From Eudoraea chungangensis (GTDB taxonomy: Bacteria > Bacteroidota > Bacteroidia > Flavobacteriales > Flavobacteriaceae), in NCBI RefSeq assembly GCF_029360665.1, contig NZ_JARDUB010000004.1, positions 248,001-312,000 on the forward strand: a DNA stretch of 64,000 nt, given 5' to 3'. Under the pieces are notes generated by a model. That model was not told the DNA's origin. It saw only the letters and a list, made by a program, of their open reading frames with translations, and searched no databases. This document shows, one piece after another, positions 8,120 through 16,036 of the stretch. Both the position numbers and the translations under genes were made by a program. The first letter of the stretch is position 1, and every line of letters starts with the position of its first letter.

Positions 8120-8976
8120 AATACAGTCTTTAGATTATTCCAGCTTATGGATTTACTTGAAATTTCTTTTTTTATTTCCGGATATTTATCTAGTAGTTCT
8201 AAGGCATCCGGGCTTTCAGAATTTAAACAACAGAGAGCCGCTGCATAATTTTCTGCCTTGTCTTCACTCTGCAAAAGATGTTTCATATCTCCTAATACTA
8301 TTGCTTCCATAAAACCACTTACGGGCCTCCAAAAATATGGATCTATTTTTCTCGAAGCAGCCCAGCGTTCATGGGCATAATCTGATATGATTCTCGTTAA
8401 ATCTCTATTAGAACGTTTATCTATGTCGAGAATTTTTGACAAATCCAGTTGCATAAATGCAGCCTTCAAATACATTTGGTTCCATTGCTGGTCATTAAAA
8501 TATGAAGAAGGATAAGGATTGTTTAAGGCGATGGCACAAAAAATAGTTTCAATATTAGTTCTTAAAGCCTCTACACCTACGCTCCTATAAGTAGAAGGAT
8601 TAGGAATGTAGACAAGATATTTAAGAAATGCCTCTAACTCAGAAGTATCTGCCACTTCAATCAGCTTAGACACTTTGGATGAAAAAAAGCTCTCATCCGC
8701 TAGAAGTATTTTAATCAGAACCACGATTCTGCTCAACTCTAAAAGATTTATTTTCTCTAGATGAATAATTTCTTGGTCTTCTTTAGAAAGAGAGTTTACA
8801 AGAATGCTATCTTTAGGAATTTCGCGTCTTAAAAGACTATAAAATAAATAGAGATCTTTAGCTGATTTTTTTTCTATTATTTGAGATACCTTCTCATGGT
8901 ACCATTGTTGGGTTTCTACCGAGAGGTTCTTATTTAAAATACTACTGAGTTTCTCCCCTCTAGATCTATACTGCAT
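8116..8976 (-). CDS. eboA: EboA domain-containing protein
   Basis: 286 residues, predicted soluble and mostly alpha-helical. Family features include ALNNPYPSSYFND (about 151-163), QWNQMYLKAAFM (about 165-176) and SDYAHERWAASRKIDPYFWRPV (starting near 197), typical of EboA. No catalytic motif is recognisable and the biochemical role is unknown. It is the first gene of the seven-gene operon; a -7 element 52 nt upstream and a divergent miaE delimit the operon start. Confidence 0.88.
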   Translation of the reverse strand: MQYRSRGEKLSSILNKNLSVETQQWYHEKVSQIIEKKSAKDLYLFYSLLRREIPKDSILVNSLSKEDQEIIHLEKINLLELSRIVVLIKILLADESFFSSKVSKLIEVADTSELEAFLKYLVYIPNPSTYRSVGVEALRTNIETIFCAIALNNPYPSSYFNDQQWNQMYLKAAFMQLDLSKILDIDKRSNRDLTRIISDYAHERWAASRKIDPYFWRPVSGFMEAIVLGDMKHLLQSEDKAENYAAALCCLNSESPDALELLDKYPEIKKEISSKSISWNNLKTVL

Positions 8977-9027
8977 ATATTTTCTTACTATTTAACCTGT
9001 ACCTCATAAGACGCTACCCGTACATTA

Positions 9028-9035
9028 CAAATATA
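9028..9035 (-). promoter_or_regulatory. Flavobacterial -7 element for the ebo operon
   Basis: The minus strand reads TATATTTG, a full match to TAnnTTTG, 51 nt before the eboA ATG. The nearest TTG that could serve as -33 (9063-9061) is about 25 nt away, slightly more than usual. The 156-nt region between eboA and miaE is divergent and holds both promoters. Confidence 0.5.
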
Positions 9036-9132
9036 TTAAGATAACATCAAATTTCTTAAACAATTGTTCTGATATAGTTGTAAGGAAAACATTTCGGTTT
9101 AACGGCTTCTTTTTACCTTAGCAAAAAAAAGT

Positions 9133-9714
9133 ATGTTAGGTCTTAAGCTCCCTACCGATCCACGATGGGTAAATATTGTAGAAAAAAATATTGATGAAAT
9201 TCTAACGGATCACGCCTATTGCGAACAAAAAGCCGCGAGTACAGCAATATCTCTGATTGTAAGTTTTCCGGAATACACAGATTTAGTTAAAGAAATGATC
9301 GCTCTTTCACGTGAAGAGATGGGACATTTTAAAATGGTTCACGATAGAATCTTGGCTAGAGGAAAAGAACTTGGTAGGCACCGCAAAGATGAATATGCCA
9401 TTGCCTTATTAAAGTTTTTTCCAAAAGGTGGAAGTAGAACTACCCAATTAGTTCATCGACTGCTTTATGCAGCTTTGATCGAAGCCAGAAGTTGTGAGCG
9501 TTTCAGGTTATTATCTGAGGAACTTGAGGATAAAGAACTAGCAGATTTTTACCATCGTCTTATGGTAAGTGAAGCTGGCCACTATACCATGTTTTTAAAA
9601 TTCGCTAGGCAATATGGAAACAAAGAAGAGGTGGATAAAAAATGGCAGGCACTTTTAGTATTTGAAGCAGAGATTATGAAAAATCTAAGCAAAAAAGAAA
9701 CTGTGCATGGCTAG
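9133..9714 (+). CDS. miaE: tRNA-(ms2io6A)-hydroxylase MiaE
   Basis: 193-residue diiron monooxygenase of the ferritin-like superfamily that hydroxylates ms2i6A at position 37 of tRNAs reading U-initial codons. The metal ligands are visible: the Glu in YCEQKA near 31, EEMGH (about 63-67), EARSCER (about 117-123) and EAGHYTMF (about 146-153), giving the E/ExxH ... E/ExxH arrangement. The length matches the family. Divergent from eboA and convergent with ppk1 (20-nt gap, no clear terminator). Confidence 0.95.
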   Translation: MLGLKLPTDPRWVNIVEKNIDEILTDHAYCEQKAASTAISLIVSFPEYTDLVKEMIALSREEMGHFKMVHDRILARGKELGRHRKDEYAIALLKFFPKGGSRTTQLVHRLLYAALIEARSCERFRLLSEELEDKELADFYHRLMVSEAGHYTMFLKFARQYGNKEEVDKKWQALLVFEAEIMKNLSKKETVHG

Positions 9715-9734
9715 TCCTAATTCTTAGCAATCTA

Positions 9735-11831
9735 TTATTCTTTGTTTAATTGCTCTAAATAATAATCGTACATTTTAAATTGAGATCTCAGTTTAGGCTC
9801 GTTATTCCTGCGGTATGCATTATTCTGTTCTTCATTAAAAACCCTGGCTTTTACATTATCCTTCCAGGATATTTCAAAGGTATCTATCAATTCTTGTTTA
9901 ATATCTTCGTCATAAATAGGACAACCTACCTCTACCCTATTGTCTAAATTTCTCGTCATCCAGTCTGCAGAAGAAATATAGACTTTAGAATTTCCATCAT
10001 TCCCAAAAATAAACACACGTGGGTGCTCTAGAAACTTGTCCACTATACTTATTGCTTCAATATTCTCACTAACCCCTTCCATACCTGGGATAAGGCAACA
10101 AACCCCTCGTATTATTAATTGAATTTTTACCCCGGCCTGACTAGCTTCGTATAGTTTATCAACCATTTTGTAGGAAGTAAAACTATTCATTTTTATTTTA
10201 ATAAAAGCCTTTTTTCCTTGGTTCGCATAACCAATTTCTTTGTCTATTAGTTTAAGAAATAGGCTCTTGGTGTAGTGCGGTGAAACAACCAAATGCTTGT
10301 ATTTGTATATCTTATAAGATGTGGTAAAAAAATCAAATACAATTTTTAATTCTTTTAAAATGGCCTCGTTGGAGGTAAACAAGGTATAATCCGTATAAAT
10401 CTTGGCGGTAGATTCATTGAAATTTCCCGTACTAATAAAACCATATCTTTTAATTTCGTCGGCTTCCTCCCTTTCAATAACACAAATCTTACTGTGTACT
10501 TTTAAACCAGGTACCCCAAAAATAAGTGTTACACCTTCCGCCTGTAATTCCTCTGCATAATTAATGTTCGCCCTCTCGTCAAATCGCGCTCGTAATTCAA
10601 TTTGCATAATTACCTGCTTCCCATTTTTTACAGCATTGATTAAAGACGCCGCTACCTGTGAATCTTTGGCCAAGCGATATACTGTAATTTTTATAGATCT
10701 AACTTTAGGGTCTATTGCCGCTTCTCTTAAAAATTTAATTACGTAAGAATAGGTATGATAAGGTGCATATAAGAGGTAGTCTTTTTTAGCAATACTATCT
10801 AGAATACTACCCTCTAATCCAAGGTTTTTTATTGGCAAAGGGGTAATTTTATCATACATCAAGTCGGTTCTTCCAAGACTTGGAAAACCCATATAGTCTC
10901 GTCTATTGTGATACCGTCCTCCGGGAATTACAGAATCTGTATCTTCTATTCCCATTTTGTTCTTTAGAAACTTCAGGGTATCTGGCTCGATATTTTTATC
11001 GTAAACGAATCTAACAGGATCGCTTATCTTCCTTCCTTCAACACTGGAAGAAATTTTTTCGATAAAAGTTTTACTGAGATCATTGTCTATATCTAACTCA
11101 GCATCTCGAGTTATCTTTATCATATGGGCCGATATTGATTCGTACTCGAACATTGTGAATACCTTATTTAAACAATACCTAATTAAATCATCCAGGATAA
11201 TTATATAGTTATTATTATTCTGCGGAGGCAGTACTACAAAGCGATCGATACTCTTAGGAATTTCTATTAAGGCATAGCGCTTATGCACCTTATTTAACTG
11301 GATATCTTTTTCAATTTTGTCTACCGAAGGTTTTAAGATTAGTTTAACGGCTAGATAAGCCTCTGTATCTTTCAGTAAGGGAAACTCATTTAAATCATTT
11401 AAAATAATAGTCATGAGTTGAGCACTCACATTATTTAAAAAGTACTTATTTAAGAATTCGCCCTGGGCCTCTGAGACTTCTCTTTCATTTATTAAAAATA
11501 TACCTTCTTGTTCTAGTTCCTTCTCAATATCGGCATGTATTTCCAGACTCTTCTTTTGTTGTTCAATTACGATTTGTGTAATCTCAGCTAACAAGTCTTT
11601 AGCCTTCTCACCTCCTAAGGCACTTTTACCCTTTTTTCCTGCTAAAACAATCCGTTTTACCGTTGCGTATCGCACTTTAAAGAACTCGTCTAGATTGTTA
11701 GAGAAAATTCCTAAAAATCTCAGACGTTCAATTAAGGGCACATTCTTATCCGCACTCTCCTGTAAAACTCTTTCATTAAAACGGAGCCAACTAATCTCCC
11801 TATTTATGTAACGATTTTTCGCTTTTATCAT
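9735..11831 (-). CDS. ppk1: Polyphosphate kinase 1
   Basis: 698 residues. Reversibly transfers the ATP gamma-phosphate onto polyphosphate. The N-terminal domain starts YINREISWLRFNERVL (about 8-23); the catalytic phospho-histidine lies in LKVHSKICVIE at about residue 445; the second histidine-domain motif SADWMTRNLDNRVEV is near 615. SRSIKITVYRLAKDS-type C1 domain sequence is present (about 380-395). Its start overlaps the upstream sixA-like stop by 4 nt, so pdxH, sixA and ppk1 form one transcript. Confidence 0.97.
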   Translation of the reverse strand: MIKAKNRYINREISWLRFNERVLQESADKNVPLIERLRFLGIFSNNLDEFFKVRYATVKRIVLAGKKGKSALGGEKAKDLLAEITQIVIEQQKKSLEIHADIEKELEQEGIFLINEREVSEAQGEFLNKYFLNNVSAQLMTIILNDLNEFPLLKDTEAYLAVKLILKPSVDKIEKDIQLNKVHKRYALIEIPKSIDRFVVLPPQNNNNYIIILDDLIRYCLNKVFTMFEYESISAHMIKITRDAELDIDNDLSKTFIEKISSSVEGRKISDPVRFVYDKNIEPDTLKFLKNKMGIEDTDSVIPGGRYHNRRDYMGFPSLGRTDLMYDKITPLPIKNLGLEGSILDSIAKKDYLLYAPYHTYSYVIKFLREAAIDPKVRSIKITVYRLAKDSQVAASLINAVKNGKQVIMQIELRARFDERANINYAEELQAEGVTLIFGVPGLKVHSKICVIEREEADEIKRYGFISTGNFNESTAKIYTDYTLFTSNEAILKELKIVFDFFTTSYKIYKYKHLVVSPHYTKSLFLKLIDKEIGYANQGKKAFIKIKMNSFTSYKMVDKLYEASQAGVKIQLIIRGVCCLIPGMEGVSENIEAISIVDKFLEHPRVFIFGNDGNSKVYISSADWMTRNLDNRVEVGCPIYDEDIKQELIDTFEISWKDNVKARVFNEEQNNAYRRNNEPKLRSQFKMYDYYLEQLNKE

Positions 11832-12316
11832 CTCCGCAACTGTTTAGGAATAAGAATTTTAGACGTTACTCCTTTTTCTATTTGGTTCCATTTCGTAGTT
11901 TCAAATTTCAATTCTACCAAACCACTGGTCGGGACATTTTCTATAATTTGATCTCCCCAATCATTTGCAATTGAAGTAAATGCATAATTATGCCCAAAAA
12001 GAACTACTTCTTCCAAACTATCATCCAGACTCCGAACAAAATGCTTTACGCTTTCCCCTGAAAAATCATAAAGCGCATCTGTAATCTCCAAATCAGTTAA
12101 TGAAAAACCCGTATTCCGCAGAAATATCATGCAGGTGTGCAGTGCTCTGTTGGCTGGGCTTGAAAAGGCCATTTGCAATTTAATTGCCTCCTTACTATAC
12201 CTTTCACTAACCAGATGTATGTCTCGAATCCCGCGTTCCAAGAGCGGTCTATCTTTGTCACTTACTTCGTATTCCCAGGATGATTTGCCATGCCGGACAA
12301 GCACTACAGTTTTCAT
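11828..12316 (-). CDS. SixA-type histidine phosphatase family protein
   Basis: 162-residue member of the phosphoglycerate mutase-like histidine phosphatase superfamily. The phospho-accepting motif is VLVRHGKSSW (5-14), followed by DRPLLERG (about 22-29), the SSPANRALHT segment (53-62) with the conserved Arg, and LFGHN (about 105-109) with the second catalytic His. The short length and KSSW after RHG fit the SixA group that dephosphorylates phosphohistidine. Co-translated with ppk1 (4-nt overlap) and 11 nt downstream of pdxH. Physiological substrate unknown. Confidence 0.88.
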   Translation of the reverse strand: MKTVVLVRHGKSSWEYEVSDKDRPLLERGIRDIHLVSERYSKEAIKLQMAFSSPANRALHTCMIFLRNTGFSLTDLEITDALYDFSGESVKHFVRSLDDSLEEVVLFGHNYAFTSIANDWGDQIIENVPTSGLVELKFETTKWNQIEKGVTSKILIPKQLRR

Positions 12317-12327
12317 ATCTACTTATT

Positions 12328-12975
12328 TTAAGGAGCAAGTCGTTCTATTTTCCAATTATAATCTTTCTGTAAACTAAACCGAATTCTATCGTGAAGTCTG
12401 TTGGGCCTACCCTGCCAAAACTCCATAGAAACCGGCCTAACAAGATATCCTCCCCAGTTTTCCGGTCGCTCTATTTCTTTGTTGGAATATTCCCTTTCTA
12501 ATTTTCGAAGTCCTGATTCCAATTCTGCTCTCGACGAGATTACTTCGCTTTGTCTAGATACAATAGCACCTAATTTACTTCCTTCTGGCCTTGATTCAAA
12601 ATAACCATCTGAGAGATTTGCAGCAATTTTCTCTGCATTACCCTTTATTATAATTTGCCTTTCTAAATGATGCCAAAAAAAAGACAAACACAGTTTAGGA
12701 TTTGCTTCAATTGCCCTCCCTTTTTCGCTCTGGTAATTGGTGTAGAAAATAAAACCTTCGTGTGTATATTTTTTTAAGAGTACTACCCTACTCTTCGGAA
12801 ATCCGTCTAAGCCGATAGTCGCCACTGTCATAGCGTTGGGCTCTTCTAAACCATCTGCTGATTCTACTTCATAATACCATTTCTGAAATAGTTGCATAGG
12901 GTTGTCAGAAATATTGCTTTCTAACAATTCCCTTTTCGTATAAGATTTTCTTTTATCACTAAGATCCCCTTGCAT
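12328..12975 (-). CDS. pdxH: Pyridoxamine 5'-phosphate oxidase
   Basis: 215 residues, normal PdxH length. FMN enzyme making pyridoxal 5'-phosphate from pyridoxamine or pyridoxine phosphate. Motifs: NAMTVATIGLDGFPKSRVVLL (starting about 47), FYTNYQSEKGRAI (about 76-88), FFWHHLERQI and the C-terminal EFWQGRPNRLHDR (near 184-196) that contacts FMN and substrate. First gene of the pdxH-sixA-ppk1 operon. Confidence 0.96.
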   Translation of the reverse strand: MQGDLSDKRKSYTKRELLESNISDNPMQLFQKWYYEVESADGLEEPNAMTVATIGLDGFPKSRVVLLKKYTHEGFIFYTNYQSEKGRAIEANPKLCLSFFWHHLERQIIIKGNAEKIAANLSDGYFESRPEGSKLGAIVSRQSEVISSRAELESGLRKLEREYSNKEIERPENWGGYLVRPVSMEFWQGRPNRLHDRIRFSLQKDYNWKIERLAP

Positions 12976-13078
12976 TGCACTTGCTCTTTTAGGTATTTAC
13001 ACAAAGTTGATGAAAAGATGTATAAAATTGAAAGAATATCTCAACTTTATATAAGGCAAAATTCCCTACAATCGCCCT

Positions 13079-13984
13079 TTAAATATCGATCACTAATCCA
13101 TCCTTGGCGAGGCAGACCGCCTTAAAATGTTCGGATGCTTCTTTTTTAAATGCATCACAATCCTTATATCGGGTAGAAAAATGCCCAAGGATTAAAAGGT
13201 CAACGTTCGCTTCTAAGGCAATTGACGCAGCTTGTTTTGCCGTAGAATGTTTAGTTTTTGTTGCCAACTCCCTATCGACCTCTAAAAAAGTTGACTCATG
13301 ATATAAGGCATTAACATTCTTAAGCAAGGGAATAATCTGAGGATAATATGCAGTATCGCTACAGTACGCGTATTGTTTTGGTTTTGGAGGATCAAAACTG
13401 AGTTCTGTATTCGGAATTAGGTCTCCATTTTCTAATTCTACTGCCATTCCCTTTTTAATCTTTTTAAAATAAGCTTTGTCAATTTGATATTTTGCAACAG
13501 CAGAAGCATTGAGTTTTCTTTCTTCAGACAATTCACTAAAAAGAAATCCATTGGTGTAAACTCTATGGTCTAATGGAATTGTTCTGACCGCCACAGAACC
13601 ATCATTAAATACCTCCATGGAATCAAGGGTAGTTAATTCGTGAAAAATTAAGGGGAAGTTAGTCCAGGAATTACCAAGTTTTAAAAGCATAGTAATTACC
13701 TCTTTAATACCTTTTGGACCGTAAACATGCAATTCCTTTTCTCTTCCTAAAAGCCTGAATGTAGAGATAAGTCCTGGCAAACCAAAAAAATGATCGCCAT
13801 GAAGATGCGAGATAAAAATATGTTGTATTCTAGAAAACCGAATACCCTTCTTCCTAAGTTGCAATTGTGTACCCTCTCCACAGTCTATTAGAAAAACATG
13901 ACTCCTAATTTCAAGTACTTGCGCACTCGGGTTCTGAAGTGCCCTCGGAGTGGCTGCATAGCAACCAAGAATTGATAACTTCAT
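13079..13984 (-). CDS. rnz: Ribonuclease Z (tRNA 3' processing endonuclease)
   Basis: 301 residues. Metallo-beta-lactamase fold: FISHLHGDHFFGLPG (about 57-71) carries HxHxDH; YCSDTAYY near 212 gives the bridging Asp; YHESTF near 233 and LGHFSTRY near 270 give the remaining ligands. Removes 3' trailers from tRNA precursors lacking encoded CCA. It follows the STAS-like gene by 59 nt on the same strand, probably at the end of the pyrR-pyrB transcript. Confidence 0.96.
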   Translation of the reverse strand: MKLSILGCYAATPRALQNPSAQVLEIRSHVFLIDCGEGTQLQLRKKGIRFSRIQHIFISHLHGDHFFGLPGLISTFRLLGREKELHVYGPKGIKEVITMLLKLGNSWTNFPLIFHELTTLDSMEVFNDGSVAVRTIPLDHRVYTNGFLFSELSEERKLNASAVAKYQIDKAYFKKIKKGMAVELENGDLIPNTELSFDPPKPKQYAYCSDTAYYPQIIPLLKNVNALYHESTFLEVDRELATKTKHSTAKQAASIALEANVDLLILGHFSTRYKDCDAFKKEASEHFKAVCLAKDGLVIDI

Positions 13985-14043
13985 GTATAAACTTAGTATA
14001 TTTACTTTTTTAAGGCAGTGTTCATTTAATCTAAAAAGAATTA

Positions 14044-14379
14044 CTAAAAAAGATCGAGGTCTCTTTCTATTTCTTCCAGGTCAATAATATCTTTTGCTTC
14101 TTGCACTGTTGGAGCCACATTTAAATTAACCGGAACCTCTTCATAATTTATGCTATTAGACACCATGACGAATGATTTGCCTTGCGCTCTGTGTTTTTTA
14201 GATACTTCTAAAAACTCTAAAAGATCTTCAGAACTTAAGTCTGAAAAATTTAAAACATCAATAATTAGATGGTCTGCCTTAATCCTGTCATAGGCATCAT
14301 TTAAATTGTCTAAAAAATGAGATAAAGAAGTTTTTTCCTGGGATACCGTAGTTATAGTGCCTTCTTTATCAAAGTTCAT
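14044..14379 (-). CDS. Small STAS-like protein of unknown function
   Basis: 111 residues, no signal peptide or membrane helix. The pattern of an amphipathic start, LIIDVLNFSDLSSEDLLEFLEV (starting near 41) and SFVMVSN (about 69-75) resembles the beta-strand plus helix core of STAS/anti-sigma-antagonist folds (SpoIIAA-like). No phosphorylatable DS motif is evident. The neighbour of rnz in many flavobacteria, it is sometimes mislabelled ribonuclease Z from adjacency; nothing here supports nuclease activity. 5 nt downstream of pyrB. Confidence 0.7.
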   Translation of the reverse strand: MNFDKEGTITTVSQEKTSLSHFLDNLNDAYDRIKADHLIIDVLNFSDLSSEDLLEFLEVSKKHRAQGKSFVMVSNSINYEEVPVNLNVAPTVQEAKDIIDLEEIERDLDLF

Positions 14380-14384
14380 ATGTA

Positions 14385-15311
14385 CTATTTAATTTTAGAT
14401 GCTAGCAAGTAAATTACTGCCATCCGAATGGCAACCCCGTTTTCCACTTGGTTTAAGATAATAGAATGTTCGGAATCTGCCACATCACTTGTAATTTCCA
14501 CCCCCCGATTAATCGGTCCTGGATGCATGATAACAATTTCTTTGTTCAATTCTGATAAAAGGGCTTTATTAACTCCAAATTGCTGTGTATATTCTCTTGT
14601 GGAAGGGAAATAGCTCATATCCAGTCTTTCGTTTTGAATTCGCAACATATTCGCCACATCACACCATTCTAGGGCCTTTTGAAGATCTGTTTCAATTTCA
14701 ATACCTAAGGTTTCAATATATTTTGGCAAGAGTGTGCGAGGGCCACATACTTTAACCTTCGCTCCCAGAAGCTTTAGTGCAAAAATATTAGATAAGGCCA
14801 CCCTAGAGTGTAAAATATCCCCAACAATAACTACGTTTTTGTTGGCCACATCCCCGAACTTTTCACGAATAGAATAGCAGTCTAACAAAGCCTGTGTTGG
14901 GTGTTCATGAGCGCCATCCCCAGCGTTAATGATAGAAGCGTTGACATGTCTAGCGAGGAAAATACCGGCACCTGGGTTTGGATGTCTCATCACTACCATA
15001 TCTACCTTCATGGATAAGATATTATTCACTGTATCGATAAGGGTTTCCCCCTTCTTAACAGATGATTGTGCTGCAGAAAAATTTATAACATCAGCAGATA
15101 GTCTCTTTTCAGCTAGTTCAAATGATAATTTAGTTCTTGTACTACTTTCAAAAAATATGTTTGCAATTGTGATATCTCTTAAAGATGGCACCTTCTTTAT
15201 TGATCTATTTATCACTTCCTTAAAGTGATCTGCGGTTTCAAAAATGAGTTGAATATCTTCTTCCGTTAGATATTTAATTCCCAACAAGTGGTTTACACTT
15301 AATTCACTCAT
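14385..15311 (-). CDS. pyrB: Aspartate carbamoyltransferase catalytic subunit
   Basis: 308 residues. Condenses carbamoyl phosphate and aspartate in pyrimidine synthesis. The carbamoyl phosphate loop FESSTRTKLSFE is at about 54-65, MRHPNPG and EHPTQALLD (about 136-144) follow, and the aspartate-binding HPGPINRGVE (about 263-272) is present. No pyrI regulatory chain is nearby, suggesting the unregulated or PyrR-controlled type. Starts 3 nt after pyrR. Confidence 0.97.
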   Translation of the reverse strand: MSELSVNHLLGIKYLTEEDIQLIFETADHFKEVINRSIKKVPSLRDITIANIFFESSTRTKLSFELAEKRLSADVINFSAAQSSVKKGETLIDTVNNILSMKVDMVVMRHPNPGAGIFLARHVNASIINAGDGAHEHPTQALLDCYSIREKFGDVANKNVVIVGDILHSRVALSNIFALKLLGAKVKVCGPRTLLPKYIETLGIEIETDLQKALEWCDVANMLRIQNERLDMSYFPSTREYTQQFGVNKALLSELNKEIVIMHPGPINRGVEITSDVADSEHSIILNQVENGVAIRMAVIYLLASKIK

Positions 15312-15314
15312 ATT

Positions 15315-15854
15315 CTATTTATTGACCAAATAAATTATATCTTTTCCTTCATTCTCTTTCCAAAGAACCTTAACTTTTTCTTCGTTAATTGCATCTACCT
15401 GTCGCCCTCTATAGTTTGGTTGAATGGGTAGGTGCCTACTAAACCTTCGATCTATTAGCGTAAGCAATTCAATTTCTTTTGGTCTCCCAAAAGACTGTAT
15501 TGCAGTTAATGCAGCCCTAATACTGCGTCCCGTATATAGTACATCGTCTATAAGAACAACTTTTTTGCCCTCGATAAGAAAATCTATTTTTGTTTTACTA
15601 GCCTCCAGAGTCTTTTCTCCTCTTCTAAAATCATCACGATAGAAAGTAATATCCAGAAGTCCATGATCTATATGATTTACTTTATAGTCTTCTTGAAGAA
15701 TTTTAGTGAGTCTTTGGGATAAGAAGCTACCCCTGGGCTGAATGCCCAGCAATACTGTTTCAGAAAAGTCTAAATGATGTTCTAATAATTGACAAGCCAA
15801 GCGATGCAGTATAATGTTAATCTCCTTAGAAGAAAGCAATACTTTTTGACTCAT
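15315..15854 (-). CDS. pyrR: Bifunctional pyr operon regulator/uracil phosphoribosyltransferase PyrR
   Basis: 179 residues of the type I phosphoribosyltransferase fold with the PRPP loop VVLIDDVLYTGRSIRAA (about 98-114). N-terminal LLSSKEINIILHRLA and the PRG-SF loop (about 45-50) match PyrR. In Gram-positives PyrR binds pyr mRNA to control attenuation; I see no anti-terminator-like leader here, so regulation in this organism is uncertain. First gene of pyrR-pyrB-STAS-like-rnz. Confidence 0.92.
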   Translation of the reverse strand: MSQKVLLSSKEINIILHRLACQLLEHHLDFSETVLLGIQPRGSFLSQRLTKILQEDYKVNHIDHGLLDITFYRDDFRRGEKTLEASKTKIDFLIEGKKVVLIDDVLYTGRSIRAALTAIQSFGRPKEIELLTLIDRRFSRHLPIQPNYRGRQVDAINEEKVKVLWKENEGKDIIYLVNK

Positions 15855-15882
15855 GTGCTGTTAGACCTTCATTTTTCAAATA

Positions 15883-15890
15883 CAAAAGTA
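15883..15890 (-). promoter_or_regulatory. Flavobacterial -7 element for pyrR operon
   Basis: Minus strand TACTTTTG matches TAnnTTTG, 28 nt before the pyrR ATG. No TTG -33 element at standard distance. Confidence 0.45.
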
Positions 15891-15967
15891 GGGATTTCTC
15901 CTTAAACCCTTGCTCAGATTTTTTATATTCTATTTTGTTCCAAAATAGCAATACCCATCATTACAGA

Positions 15968-16000
15968 ATAAAAAAAGAGCCTTGGTTTTATCACCAAGGC
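15968..16000 (-). terminator. Rho-independent terminator of rpsA
   Basis: Minus strand: 8-bp stem GCCTTGGT/ACCAAGGC (16000-15993 with 15986-15979), 6-nt loop, then CTC and a seven-T run. It lies 36 nt after the rpsA stop. Confidence 0.9.
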
Positions 16001-16036
16001 CCTTTAACCTAATGTATTTAGGATACTACTTTGAAA

